This document shows, one piece after another, positions 45,701 through 56,600 of a stretch of 64,000 nt of DNA. The notes under the pieces are model-generated. The model saw nothing but the letters and a program-made list of their open reading frames with translations. It ran no database searches and was not told where the DNA came from. The DNA is taken from contig OZ004583.1 of assembly GCA_963924555.1 (NCBI GenBank), positions 5,551,501-5,615,500 of the forward strand. Reading direction: 5' to 3'. Origin of the DNA: Crambe crambe (taxonomy: Eukaryota; Porifera; Demospongiae; Poecilosclerida; Crambeidae). The stretch's first letter is position 1, and every line of letters starts with the position of its first letter. Position numbers and translations under genes: made by a program.

Positions 45701-46949
45701 CTTGCAATGCATTGTTGTGCACGAAATGACATGCCACTATTCTCACACAATTCCCTTCCAGTGATTTATCAACGAAAGAGCCAGGGCCAACACTGAGTAG
45801 AGATGAAACACGCATCCCACCACCTGTGCCATAATTAGATAGATAATCACACTTATTCTCATTGAAGAATGAGCGCTCTACATTCACTTGATTGCCCATG
45901 CTAATATCCTGGAACATGACATAGAGCCCAGCACCGAGCATTGCCTCGTTCTCTATAAATTGGCAAGTGATAATTTGAATGCTGTTGTTCATGGCATTAC
46001 TTTTGAAGATGATAGACAGTCCAGCTCCTATTCCGAATCCAATGTGGTTTTCTTTAGAAGAGAGTATACGAGATGTCTCAGTTGCTTTAGCCTTGTTATG
46101 ACGAAAGCTGGAATTGTAGAAGGTATAATTCGAATTTGAGTTATGCGATGTTTGATGACTTGCGTCATTGCAAGCTTGATGGCTGGGAACACAATATGAA
46201 AATTCCAATATGAACCCTCCACCTCCTGTACTGTTTCCAAACGTGTTGTTGATGAAATTCGAATCGTACACATTCACTATTCCATCAACATCATACATAA
46301 CCACGCCCACAGAATTCAGACCGTGTTGGACTGTCACTTGGCAAAAGGTGACATCAGTGCAGTTGTAGAAGAATAAACCAACTACAATTTGAATGGGGAA
46401 AAATTCATCTGTAATGCTGAAATTTCTACTTGTACTGTCTCTAAGAGCACCACAATAGGAAAATTCAATGTTTTGTATTTGTATTTGATCCACATTCCAG
46501 AATCCCAGTCCTGCTCCTGGTAGGCACTCAACTTGGGCATTGTCACTTGCGTTGTCACCAATAAAAGCTATTTCAGAGAGTTCTTCAAAGAAAGTGTTAT
46601 TGAAATCTTCTTGTAAGTAGTGAGTAATGTTAGGGCCGGATGCAAGTATGAAAGCTGTGGAATTCTTATGGAACGTAAGGGCAGCATTGATGTCTGAACA
46701 ATTTGTGACAGTACTACCAGTAAGACTGTGACTCACAGGATAACAGTCACTACTGCCATTTGAAAGGGTAGGATCTATTTTGACGATATTCTTCATCTTG
46801 TATTCTTGGTAGTAATCTATTGAGACACAAACTTCATCGTAGTTTGATGATGCATGAGGTAATTTGCTGACTGATAGAACACCTTCCACAAAATAGCTTA
46901 ACAGCAAAAATGAACTGCTCATTGCAAGAAAATTCGTTACGGTCATCAT
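42777..46949 (-). CDS. Large beta-helix / multi-pass membrane protein
   Basis: One long frame. The longest reading starts at 47006 (1,409 residues), but its first 19 codons look like a polypyrimidine tract and splice acceptor, so ATG 46949 (1,390 residues) is preferred. A signal peptide (MMTVTNFLAMSSSFLLLSYF) opens it. To residue about 850 it has many N-x-S/T sites and short repeats such as NNALQGGALAF, NKGDTGGALALL and AREGGAIYNH, the pattern of right-handed parallel beta-helices seen in Pmp-like proteins. A Cys-rich juxtamembrane part follows (GPICGRCKKGYS, CTPC), then about nine hydrophobic segments (e.g. IILFLVFAYLPYLFLFGV, LIPYGVVAILIMVIFVLL) and a charged cytoplasmic end. The family recurs in sponges; its function is unknown to me, perhaps a surface sensor or adhesion protein. 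No frameshift in 4.2 kb argues for selection. Confidence 0.8.
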   Translation of the reverse strand: MMTVTNFLAMSSSFLLLSYFVEGVLSVSKLPHASSNYDEVCVSIDYYQEYKMKNIVKIDPTLSNGSSDCYPVSHSLTGSTVTNCSDINAALTFHKNSTAFILASGPNITHYLQEDFNNTFFEELSEIAFIGDNASDNAQVECLPGAGLGFWNVDQIQIQNIEFSYCGALRDSTSRNFSITDEFFPIQIVVGLFFYNCTDVTFCQVTVQHGLNSVGVVMYDVDGIVNVYDSNFINNTFGNSTGGGGFILEFSYCVPSHQACNDASHQTSHNSNSNYTFYNSSFRHNKAKATETSRILSSKENHIGFGIGAGLSIIFKSNAMNNSIQIITCQFIENEAMLGAGLYVMFQDISMGNQVNVERSFFNENKCDYLSNYGTGGGMRVSSLLSVGPGSFVDKSLEGNCVRIVACHFVHNNALQGGALAFSPTFQTILSIEQTTSMQIESSYFLDNIGRSGAAIYLHLKNLLSNGIISPVSIRNCTIQNNTISYAPEKSNYDIGIGVIYSFRVSLNFTSISSFSDNYGSALAIVETHADFCDSNVSFVNNKGDTGGALALLGDSHVLVNDDTEMYFAHNSAREGGAIYNHNIAQRSLKADFGCFIQYYDLFANRNEWGASFTFFNNTSIGMPTSTIFSTSVFPCALNNIDAGVPLAETLLFCNNSHWNFVDSNCTDEIKTQGNLYKFHNTSKIESFPGEIFILPISVLDDLDHNITKSTSYTPTILSSSNNVRVDPKFSLISENYLVITGQENVTTSLGLESTGSRPHFLQVEITLKKCPPGFYINSDPSLNSSGKGDHKSICHCHANSFRSYLNCSILNYRAQIPRNFWIGEDPTGLRKGELVMAELPNLYSEQYFNNSEDSCVLPRSYNTSKFDEMVCGVRNRSGPICGRCKKGYSTAVNSYDYACTPCDKSINLVKNIILFLVFAYLPYLFLFGVIIIFNLKLTSSAVNGFVLFAQMVSLEIFSISGNAYTKYDTTNQQKSYLFIYGVFNLKSFADVMQPFCISRNFNTLDVLCLEYTLAGLPLMIILMIYLITKLRWIKCACCRRPRIYMETSVSTGLLSHRRRQKSSSSMMIHALASFILLSYTKFSTVSMKTLSTQKFFDEKGISLGEVRLLLAGHLSFASRAYLIPYGVVAILIMVIFVLLPPLFLLGLPQLVDRLLDKERFARFRRIWPTLSIHAFLDAFQGYHKPNRRIFAGLYFGFRLCIVVSYVATTNYLTQYIVQQILITVMIALIAIFKPYKREIFNFVDILIFLNLAIINSITTKVYGYSLYVEGLSRSVFWGLYYTQYCLIWLPLIYMLCYIIFKLLVKTGLYDLVYIATKTRFGNLKSNMEDSVDRGGDQMEIEDDSFSDAALFRRAEDENKFRSVAQFGTKRGRKGNLTLVGVIDGEDEKK

Positions 46950-47006
46950 GAATCTAGAAAAAAAAAGCGAGATATTTAAGTTTAATTGGCGAACGAAGCG
47001 AGCCAC

Positions 47007-48627
47007 TCTCTGGTCATGTCAACGGGAGCTCGAGATATATATATACGTACGTCAAAAAATTATCATTGCGCATGCACTGAACCAATTGCTAAGCGACAAC
47101 AAATCTAATATTGATTAGCAAAAACTAATCTTGTGAATTTGACGATTAGTTACTATAGTATGGAGCCACCAAAGGCTAAAAAGAGAAAAAAGGAGACAGA
47201 GAAAGAGATAAGAACTAGGAGAAATGTTTGTGCCCCTCCCACTGCATGTCACACCCAATAATTTGCAAGAAAAATTGTGTAAACTGTATGTATGTGCATG
47301 AGTCCTTTGCAGTGGTTGAAACGGCCATCAATCAAAAACATCATATCTCTATCCAGACGTGATCAGATCTAAGTCACTATGCTGATTTCGAAGCTTTCAA
47401 GGCTATCAGTCTGTCGTATCCTGCCTCCTCTGTGCAGCATCTTTAATCGCTTGAACGACCATCATATCTTCTACAGATGGACATAACTTCACATTATCAA
47501 CATTGCTTCGCTCGCCCAACAACGCTTTACAAGCGATTCCTAGTATTACACCATAATTATTCTACCCAAAATATGGGGAGAGTTAATATCACTAGCCCAT
47601 GATTATATAACTTATGACATTCACTGGCTATGTAGCTATAGGCATCAAGTGCTGAATAATACCATTAGAATGAGAGGAAAAACATTAGCCTGCCTTATGA
47701 TTTCTAAATCAGCTTAGTTTCATTCAAGAACACACACGTCACCTGACCAAAAAGTTGTCAGACTGAGCCTACATAATAGCCACTGACACACTCCAAACAT
47801 TGTAGCTAGTTCAGTATCATACTTCAATCAAACCTATAATGGTCAGGCTATCAAACAATATAATATTGTTTGATCAGATGTAGCCGGAGTGCCAGAGTAG
47901 CTATCTACCAGTCCTAGAAAATGAATGTCATCAGGATTTGGCGTGCGAGTGCCTACCTACGTATCACATGCCATCATGTATCGGTCTACTTTATCTATGA
48001 GGCCTATATAGCTATTAATAAATCCATAAGAGTACAGTCACATGCTGTACTCATTATGATGTGAAGTCCTATCATAGCTATGTAAACAAAGTACCTTGTT
48101 GTCATCAGGTATAGTTGAACAGCACTAAGCTTAGCTAGCTAGCTAGCTGTCAGGTCATTCACTACCAACAATGCACAATGCAAAATCAGCAGAGGGATAT
48201 TTCTTGTGGTTTTACTATCAGCTAAAGCTACCAAATTTGGATACCAAGTCATCTGATTTGCTCTGGTCACTATAGTCTAGTACTTTCACTCATGAATTAG
48301 GCATTACCATAACCTGTTATTCTTTCCAGCAGTGCTCAAATTTTTAGCTTTAAAGTTTAATAACTAGCTATTCTCAACAGCAATAGAAGTCGGTAAGTTG
48401 GTTTGGAATTAGCTAGCTAGTTTCTATTAATTATTTTACTTGCAACATAATTGAAGCTTCAACGTAGTGTTCTATCTCGTTGGGATCCAAACACTGGCCC
48501 TAACTCTTCGGGCTTAATTATATCATCTTTGGGGAAACTGGATAAGCACTCATAACTTTAGCCCCGCCCACCCACAGGCAGGTATTCCAATTAAAGCACA
48601 CCTTAGAGAGGTCGTAGCTCTAGCTCT
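47007..48627. other. Intergenic region between divergent genes
   Basis: It holds the upstream regions of the beta-helix gene (-) and the BORCS6-like gene (+). A short Lys-rich frame at 47161-47262 (MEPPKAKKRKKETEKEIRTR) may be a first exon or chance. No other gene is visible. Confidence 0.4.
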
Positions 48628-51376
48628 ATGATCGTATTAGTCATGGAGAACCTTGAGAACCTTACGAGTGGCCACTTGGATAATGAAAACGGGTCAAGCC
48701 CTTCCAATAGAAGAGACTCAACCAGTCCAGAACTAGTATCTCTATCATCTTCAGGCTCAGAGGAAACTACCAGCAATCACGACACAGTATCCCTCCACGA
48801 GGAAGAAACCACCGATGCTTCTCCAAGCTTTGGGCAAGGTGCTTCTGTGGATGAAACAAACACAACAGACCGACATACCTATGGTAGAATAACTGACACA
48901 TCGGATAGTACAGAGCAGCAGGAACATAATCTCACTCCTAGTCAAACTATACCTGGGTCTTCTTCCCAGCCATTGCAGATGAACGATACCAGTGCCAAGA
49001 CATTGGTGTCCTCTCCCACATACAGACTGGTGGACAAGAGTAAGCTGACTGTTCTTGATTACGAGTCGACTGGTCTTCTCTATGCAAGATCCACCAAAGC
49101 TGCTCATGACTTGTAAGTTTTTTAAGTGTCCATGCTCACATTAAATACAAGGCAAGTATCAAACCATAACTGTTGCCATGGTATTCACCTTAAAAAATTA
49201 CTTTGATCCCATTTCAATAACAAGTGTTCTTAATTGTGGTTCTGAAATTACACCCAAAAATTTTTGTATGGAGCTTGTAAGCTTATGTTTTGTATTATTA
49301 CACAGTTCTTGAAGTAAGTCTCAATGAACAATCCTGAAATACTGTCAGTGTGTAGTCATTTGAGGGCAAAATGTGCCAGTGATGATCCTTACCACATGCA
49401 CATTAGCAGGGCTGCTTTTGTTTTTTGTTGTTGTTTTTTATTTTGTTGTTATTGTTGTTGTTGTTGTTGTTGTTGTTTTCAGTATCCTTTTGTCTAGTTT
49501 CATAAGGTATTCCATATACAAATAGGCACATTAATTACTCTAGCTCCCCCCCCCCCCCCCCCCCCCCCCCCAAATAATCCAGCCGAAGTCCTGTTAGCAG
49601 GACTGTTTCAAGAGATGATAACAAGTTGGATTTTGGTTAGGAAATTGTCCTGTGTCAGACTATTTCAGTTCTGCTTTCACTATCACACATGACAACAATT
49701 TGTACTACTCAGGGACCTGTTGGTTCCAGCAGATGAGGTAGCAGAGGAGGTAGGTTTCATGGAGGGAGCAGAGGAGGAGGACGAAGGAGATCTCCATGTC
49801 CACCCAGCACAGATTCACCATGTCAAAGGTATGTATGCCATATTATTATTATGCACAAGTAATATTAAAGTAATGCATGTGAGTTTGTAAAGGGTACCTC
49901 ACTTTACCCTCTTGTAGTTCGGAGAGTCAGTATGGTTGCTGGTCAGTAATTTTTCATCCATTTTTATTGAATAATGGTATACTTTTAGTATAATGAGGAC
50001 ACCCCTCTAATAATTACCAAGGGATTGCACATGCTCAGTATAATTATTATCATACTTTTAGATTTGATAACAAATCAACCACCTTTAGCAACAGCAACAA
50101 ATGTAAGTTCTTAATTTTTTTACAGCTCACTAGCTAGTGGAAGAGATTTTCTGAATTGTCTGAATATTAGGGCTACTCTCCCTTTAAGGGTGCTGGCAAC
50201 CCTCCGCCCACGCATGGTTGCTAGGGGAGTATAACTCTAGAGCTGCTTAGAGCAGCAGTAAGCAAAATATCCTAGCTATACAGTACCATGTCACTACCAC
50301 ACACACCAAAAATTTTAAAAATTGCCTAATTTTCGTGGGTGCTATGAACAGTTTTGCTAATGCCTGTAATTCTCAGGAACTGTTGGACTTACTTGGATAA
50401 TTTTTCTCTCAGACACCTTTTATCTGTATTCTACAACATAATATTGAGTTTTTCTGAATTTCAATATTATTTTTTCGTTTATTCTTATTTTTTCATGCCC
50501 GACCTTGTGATTTGAAAAGTCTAGGCTAGATATAGAAAAAAACTAACTGTTACACTGATCACCTTGGCTTATGAAAGCTGCATGCAAAAAGTGAGCTGAT
50601 TCCAACCAGTGGTTCCTGAGATGTACGAGGTAGTCAAAATTTTATGGTTTAGGGTATTTTAGCCACACCATGCCCCACCCCCTCTTAATAACTAATACAT
50701 AGTGTGTAGATTGATCCTATCTGAAGATAAGACTTTAAAATTATCTGACTAGCTGCAGTATAAATGCAGGATAACCTCTAAAAATAGAAGCACGGGCATT
50801 GCTATTGCAAGCACCCTTAAGATTGATTGTATTCTTATTATCCAGGAAAGATTGATAGCGCCGATTGATCCTGGAGCTCTCCTAGAGATAGAAAGATCTG
50901 CAAAATGTGTAGCCACAGACTTGGTCCATGTGATGGATAACTTGAGAAACAGCCTTCATGCTGTAAGAGATTAAGCTATGATCATTTCAAATGAATTGTC
51001 CATGTATTCTGTAATGGTCAGTGTATGGTTAGGCTACTTGAAGGTCTGTAATGGTCAGTGTATGGTTAGGCTACTTGAAGGTCTGTAATGGTCAGTGTAT
51101 GGTTAGGCTACTTGAAGGTCTGTAATGGTCAGTGTATGGTTAGGCTACTTGAAGGTCTGTAATGGTCAGTGTATGGTTAAGCTACTTGAAGGTCTGTAAC
51201 TAATAATTCAACCTACTTACTGTATTGCATAACGCTTCTGGCTGGTTCGTTATCTGTCTGGTTGCACTAAACTACAAAGGACAAAATACTAGGTCTGTTA
51301 TGAGTTCCACATTCCGTTCCACTGATTAAGTTTAATAGCTATCAACAATCAGGAGTGAAGAAAAAATAGTGAAGTG

Positions 51377-51414
<38 letters not shown>

Positions 51415-52071
51415 ACATGTGTTATATTTTCTAACATTGCAGTTTCTTTTTATTAATAAGCAATTTTCTCTCTCCCACTCCTTCTTTTCAGATGACAGTT
51501 TGTACCAAGCAGTCGATGGAACTGCATAGAGAGTCAGTGGATAACTTACATGCAGTTGTTGATGCCAATATCAAAGGAATGTATACATTCATGGCTCGAT
51601 ATGAAGAACTTTTCAGAAGTCTCACGCCACTAAAACTCTTGGCTGCACAAATGTATCCTCTATCCTCTACAACATGTACATTCCATTAGGCTCCACCCCC
51701 TCCAGGGGTGTGGGGAATTAAAATACCTCAATGGAACTCTGGCAGTGGTCTTACGGTGCACATGGGCATTGTGCCCCCTCCCTCCCTTTTCAGATTCCTG
51801 GATCCACCCCCTCCTACAATTATTAGACCTGCAAGTTAATTGCAATGGTCACAAAATAATGAGTCAGCATGTAGGGCTAGTCTCGTGTAGCTATATTGAA
51901 AAGAAAGAATTGGGTCTGGCTATGCAATCGAGAGGCAGCCTCACGCAGGGCAGGCTGGGTACTAAACTCCATTTGTAGAATTTTTCTTGACTGAAATATT
52001 AAAATTTGTGCAGACGAGAGATGGATGAAAATCTGAAGACATTAGAGTCAGCGTTTGCTAAATCTCAATAG
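48628..52071 (+). CDS. BORCS6: BORCS6-like subunit of the lysosome-positioning BORC complex
   Basis: Six exons: 48628-49112, 49713-49828, 50062-50102, 50846-50962, 51492-51652, 52014-52071, all phase-consistent with GT-AG ends, giving 325 residues (ATG 48643 is an alternative start). The N-terminal half is Ser/Thr/Glu-rich and probably disordered, followed by YRLVDKSKLTVLDYESTGLL. The C-terminal third is helical: IDPGALLEIERSAKCVATDL, VMDNLRNSLHAMTVCTKQSM, VDANIKGMYTFMARYEELFR, PLKLLAAQIREMDENLKTLE. This matches the conserved domain of BORCS6 (lyspersin) as I recall it. BORC recruits Arl8 to lysosomes and links them to kinesin. An AATAAA-type signal lies near 52089. Introns carry a 37-bp tandem repeat and two poly-C tracts. 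Confidence 0.7.
49430..49480 (+). repeat. (GTT)n microsatellite in BORCS6-like intron 1
   Basis: About ten GTT units with interruptions. A similar tract lies at 53520-53582. Confidence 0.8.
49546..49571 (+). repeat. Poly-C tract (about 26 C)
   Basis: In intron 1 of the BORCS6-like gene. Confidence 0.8.
51009..51199 (+). repeat. 37-bp tandem repeat, five copies, intronic
   Basis: Unit CTGTAATGGTCAGTGTATGG followed by TTAGGCTACTTGAAGGT, copies starting near 51009, 51046, 51083, 51120 and 51157, almost identical, so recent. In the BORCS6-like intron between exons 4 and 5. Confidence 0.9.
51378..51414 (+). repeat. Poly-C tract (about 37 C)
   Basis: Longest C run in the window, about 80 bp before the acceptor of BORCS6-like exon 5. 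Confidence 0.8.
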
Positions 52072-53647
52072 TTATTTGTAGCATTAGTAATAAATTCTAT
52101 CATTCAGAGTCACATTGTACTTTTAATTATAAATTTTACTGCGCATGTGCAGAAGCCACGTGTGTGGACTGAAGTTGTTTTTACTAACCAATTAGTGTTA
52201 ACTGTAGTCTTTAGTGCTAGTTGTAATCAATGGGAGGCCCGGGAAAAGAGCTGCTACGCTTGTCTCATGAGATAGAGGTTTAGTTGATGGACGGGGCTAT
52301 CAGACACACAGAATTGTCTCAGTAGAACCTTATGAACGTAGCTACAGGTCAGAGACCATCATCACAGGAAATATGAGACAAGAAAGCAATGGGAAATGAT
52401 TACTGTAACGTAACTGGATTGGTGGTAAGCAGAAGATTCAGTACATGTACTTTGGTATGCAGTGTGATTCAAGACCAAGAAGGCTACTTGACCAAATATA
52501 GACCTTATACCAGTGTGATGATGTAGTCATGCAATTCTGCCACATTAAAGAGTCCAACCACAAACTTTAAGATTGCATTAGATACACAAGATCATATGGT
52601 TCTTTCAATCACTGCAATCTTTGATGTCTCTTTCTAGTTCTTTGATCCATTTTCCATTTCTAAAGTCGTACAGTTTGGTCCATTGAAATCCTCATGAGAG
52701 AGAGCTAGCTGCCAGGGGTTTGATAAGGTAAGGAGAAAGACAAGAATTGTGACTGAAACCTTCAGTCTATTCTTTGTACCTAGCTTTTGAATCTGCAGAA
52801 GAGATCCAGAACCTCATTATAGCCTTCTTTTTTTTTTCTTTGAACATGATATGCTCCCTCCCTTGCCGTTTTTTTCTGCACCCCCCCCCCCCCCCCCCCC
52901 CCCCAACATGATCTGGGGGTCTTATAGAATGCATCACATGATCAAAGTTTTTGTGGTAACTGTAATGATTCTCCTTGTAAGGCCTCATGACCCAATGGTA
53001 ATGTCTTCCATTCAGGCAGTTGCACTCTTGGCCTTTTTATGTATTCATCACTTCTTTGTCAGTGGAGCCAGGGGGACAAAGCCACTAGGTTTTCTTCTTT
53101 TGGCTGTCTTTGCAACCAGAGGCCTGAGGCAACAGGTGAGCGCAAGTAGATGTTGCCTTCTAAGCCTATGAGCGAAGCTTTAGCCGATGATGTCACCTAA
53201 TCACGAAGGACAGAATCGGAAGAATGTACGTACGGTATAGTAGCGGCCTTCATTCGTGAGCCAGTGGCTCACTTCGCTCACAAACATTGTAGTGCACATC
53301 CTCCCATGTGCCCCCCCCTCCTTCCTTTCCCCCTTCCCTCTCATAAAGCCCATGATCATGGTGCCCCCATTAATCTTCCTCTGCTTGTGAAGTATATACA
53401 GATTATGTTCAGCTTGTGATCTTTCATTTGATGCTTCACAGAGGCAAATTAATGAAGGAATCTCATTATGAACTGACTTACCATAATAGCTTTTTGTGGG
53501 CTAAAATTATTATGGCTTTGCAGTTTGTTTGTTTTTTTGTTGTTGTTTTTGTTTTTGTTTTTGTTGTTGTTGTTGTTGTTTTGCAAACCACCAAACATGA
53601 AATTCTACACCCATAAAATTACTTCTTTTCCCTTCAGCCGATCACTT
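52072..53647. other. Upstream region of the BEN gene
   Basis: No gene. The block GTGCAGAAGCCACGTGTGTGG (52149-52169) recurs in similar form at 60715-60735, suggesting a duplicated promoter with a CACGTG E-box. A poly-C run lies at 52881-52904. ATGATCATGGTGCCCCC near 53351 resembles 61190, another trace of duplication. Confidence 0.45.
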
Positions 53648-56600
53648 ATGGAACCATTATGTGATGAAATCAGTGTGGTGTCTTTCGATGGAAGTGAAGA
53701 ATTAGATTTCATACCCCTTACAAAGAAGCACAAGTGTGAGTGTTATAGTAGTAAGAGTGGAACTGAATTGGCTGAATTGGAAGTCCTTGCATGCTGATTA
53801 TTATGTTTCCCATGTGTGGTTGACATGCATGTAACTAGCTACCATACCATGTCAAGAATGGTGGGTTGTTTTCTCCCATAATAGCAGTGGAATAGGAACA
53901 TCACCACCACCACCACCATTGAGTAATCAATATCAATTCATATTCATAACACAACATTGGGTTTACATGCAGAAAATTTGATATTCAGTTCAGTCTGCAC
54001 AAAATTGGGGTAGTTCTGAAGTTTGATTTCCCTGTGCTGTATAATTTATTTGGCAGTTTGGTTTGGTAATAAGTAATGCATGTGTGACCTTTTGATTCAT
54101 AGTCTTTAAGCCATCTCACTCAGCATTGAAAGTCTGAATAGCTCTGTGCAATAAGAGTTAGATTCCAATGCAAGTCTTGCAACTATCAGCCAAATGGATA
54201 ATTATAGCACATGCCCAACACATGCCCAATTGTACGATAATTATTTAGTTCTCATAAAATTAGCTTATGAAACAACATTAAATTCTATTGAATTTTTATC
54301 ATGTTAGCTGAGAATAATAAGCAGAGTTTGTACGATAATTATTTATGCTGTGTATATGTTTGCAGGTGATGATGTTGGTGGTCAGTCACAGTCAGATTCT
54401 TCCAGTAACTATTCTAGTAGTGATGAAGAAAGTGTTGATTCAGGTACTTGTAGCTATAAACTCAATTCAATAGAGGAAAAGGATTAAATAGAGGAAAGTA
54501 AAGAAAGCAAAATAAAAAATAAAAAAATAGTTTTAAATGAAAAACATTTTTTGGAAGGTTGCAAGAAACAAAGGTTGCCCATTTTCATCCTGAAAAAAAA
54601 AATTGTACTAGCTATGAACTACATACATGGCATGAATTATGCTCATACGTGTGCTGGTTTCATGTAGCTTATAAGATGAATCAAAATTTCCTACGTAAAG
54701 GCAGCTTGCTTGCTGGGTTCTATAGAGAACAGCGGAGCTGCAATACCAGATTTTCAGACTTCCATAATATCTTGTAGGGTGAAAGTCTATGCTTACGGAC
54801 CAACATAAGTAGAAAGAAATTCACAAGGCACCTATCTCTAATGAATGCTTGGCTCCTGTTTTCCCCCTGAAAGAACAATGTCCCCCTTGTGTCCTAGTCA
54901 TGGTGGAGCCTTAATTGAGGACCTTCAACTGAAATCATTGCAGAATCACAATATTGGTGGATTCCTTGCTTTGATCCACAGTATGTACATAGAATATTTT
55001 TTCATGGCTGATGAGGTTGAGGCACCATATGCACTGAATGTGCTTTATGTGTCAACCCCCACATCACCTGCTATGCATGGGTCCTTGATCCAGTGGGTCT
55101 ATAACCTCTGGGCTGAGACATACAGATTTGTGAGGTCAGGTCCTCATTTTCCAGTGGATGGAAGTTTGATGCTTATTGTTTTAGGCAATGCCTCATACAT
55201 ACTGTAGGTCTGCATCATTTGGAAAAAGACTGAGATTTCCAGTCACAAAGATTTGGAGAAGTGTGGTTATATGTCACAAAGGATTGGCTAATATATCTAG
55301 TTAGTCGGTCATTGAGTTGGGATGTTACTGATTATAGGACCCCAGAGTCCGTGACACACTTCCCTCTCCAGAATCCATTATCTGCAATCTATTATCTGTA
55401 ACTGTGTGGTCTGATCCTGGTAGGTGCTCGGCTGATGGGGTATATCATGACTTCCAAATGACCTTTGAATAAAAAGGGGAGTGAAAGATTGTTTTCCTTG
55501 GATCTGGCTAACAATTGCTTACTTTGGGGAAAGATATTGATAACCTTCACCCTCTCCATATTTTCCCTGCAACTTGTTCAAAAATGTGCCAATAATAATA
55601 ACATCATAATGAGTTATGGTAATGATTGCCAAATAGAAATGTCTAGGAAATTAATTGAGTGGGGCCATTCGATCTGGGCAAAGTTAATGTGATTGTCAGC
55701 AATGAGAGATTCCGACAACCAAGTCAGACATCTTATAGTCTGGTGCAGCCAGCCCCAAGCAAAGTGAGGCAAGCAGGATCCAAGCTCATCAAGACCAGAA
55801 TTTCCCTTGGTGGACCAGGGAATACATGTGGTCCAAATTGATGAAAGTCTGTTCCGTCATAAGCCCAGAGTAAAATCACCATTACTTTTACTGAAAGATG
55901 TCATGACCCCTAGAGCTCTGTCAAACACATGACATAGTTGCCACCATTACAAATTTTAGAGTTGGTCTGAGCCAGGGTCCATCACTGTATCCCACCAGAG
56001 GTAGCCACCATCAAGTGAGGTTTGGGTGTTTGGGATGGTGGTAGACATCTCACACAAGCCAGCTTTTGGAGTAGATGGAGATTATCCAGAGGAGAAATGC
56101 TGCAACTCTTTTGCCCCCGTGTCCAGCCAGGAAGAACTGTCGAATATGGGCAGCATAAAACGGTATGCAGTACATCTCTTCTTCTGTTGCTGCCCATGAG
56201 ACAAATATAAGCCTTCAATTTTGTTAACCCAGTCACTTTATTGGATCTTGATCAATACTCTGGTATTTTGTCTGAGGAGGACACAATGGCCATATCCATA
56301 CGACTGAAAAGGGGCCTCTTTCAGGGAACTCCATGTCCCCACTCCTCTTCTGCCTCTGTGTTGTGCCTCTGTCACACGTTCTGAACAAGGGGAATGGATT
56401 CAGCATCCCAGACCTGCGATCCTGCCGCAGGACTGGGAATGCTTGTTAGCAAACCCCATGTCCAATAATCTCAACCTATAGCCTTGTCCCCAACTCCCGT
56501 ACGTACCGTACCCTTGTTCAACCGTGACCCACAAGTTAGCCTGTCGTCTCTGAGCTACTGGACCCCAGGGAGAGCAACACCACTAACTATCTTCTTGACT

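Noticed and set aside
42823-46273. Several frames within the beta-helix gene
   Set aside because: Shadows of the intact 4.2-kb minus-strand frame.
52851-53171. 106-residue frame with poly-Pro
   Set aside because: Created by the poly-C run; no conserved motif and no copy at the duplicated locus.
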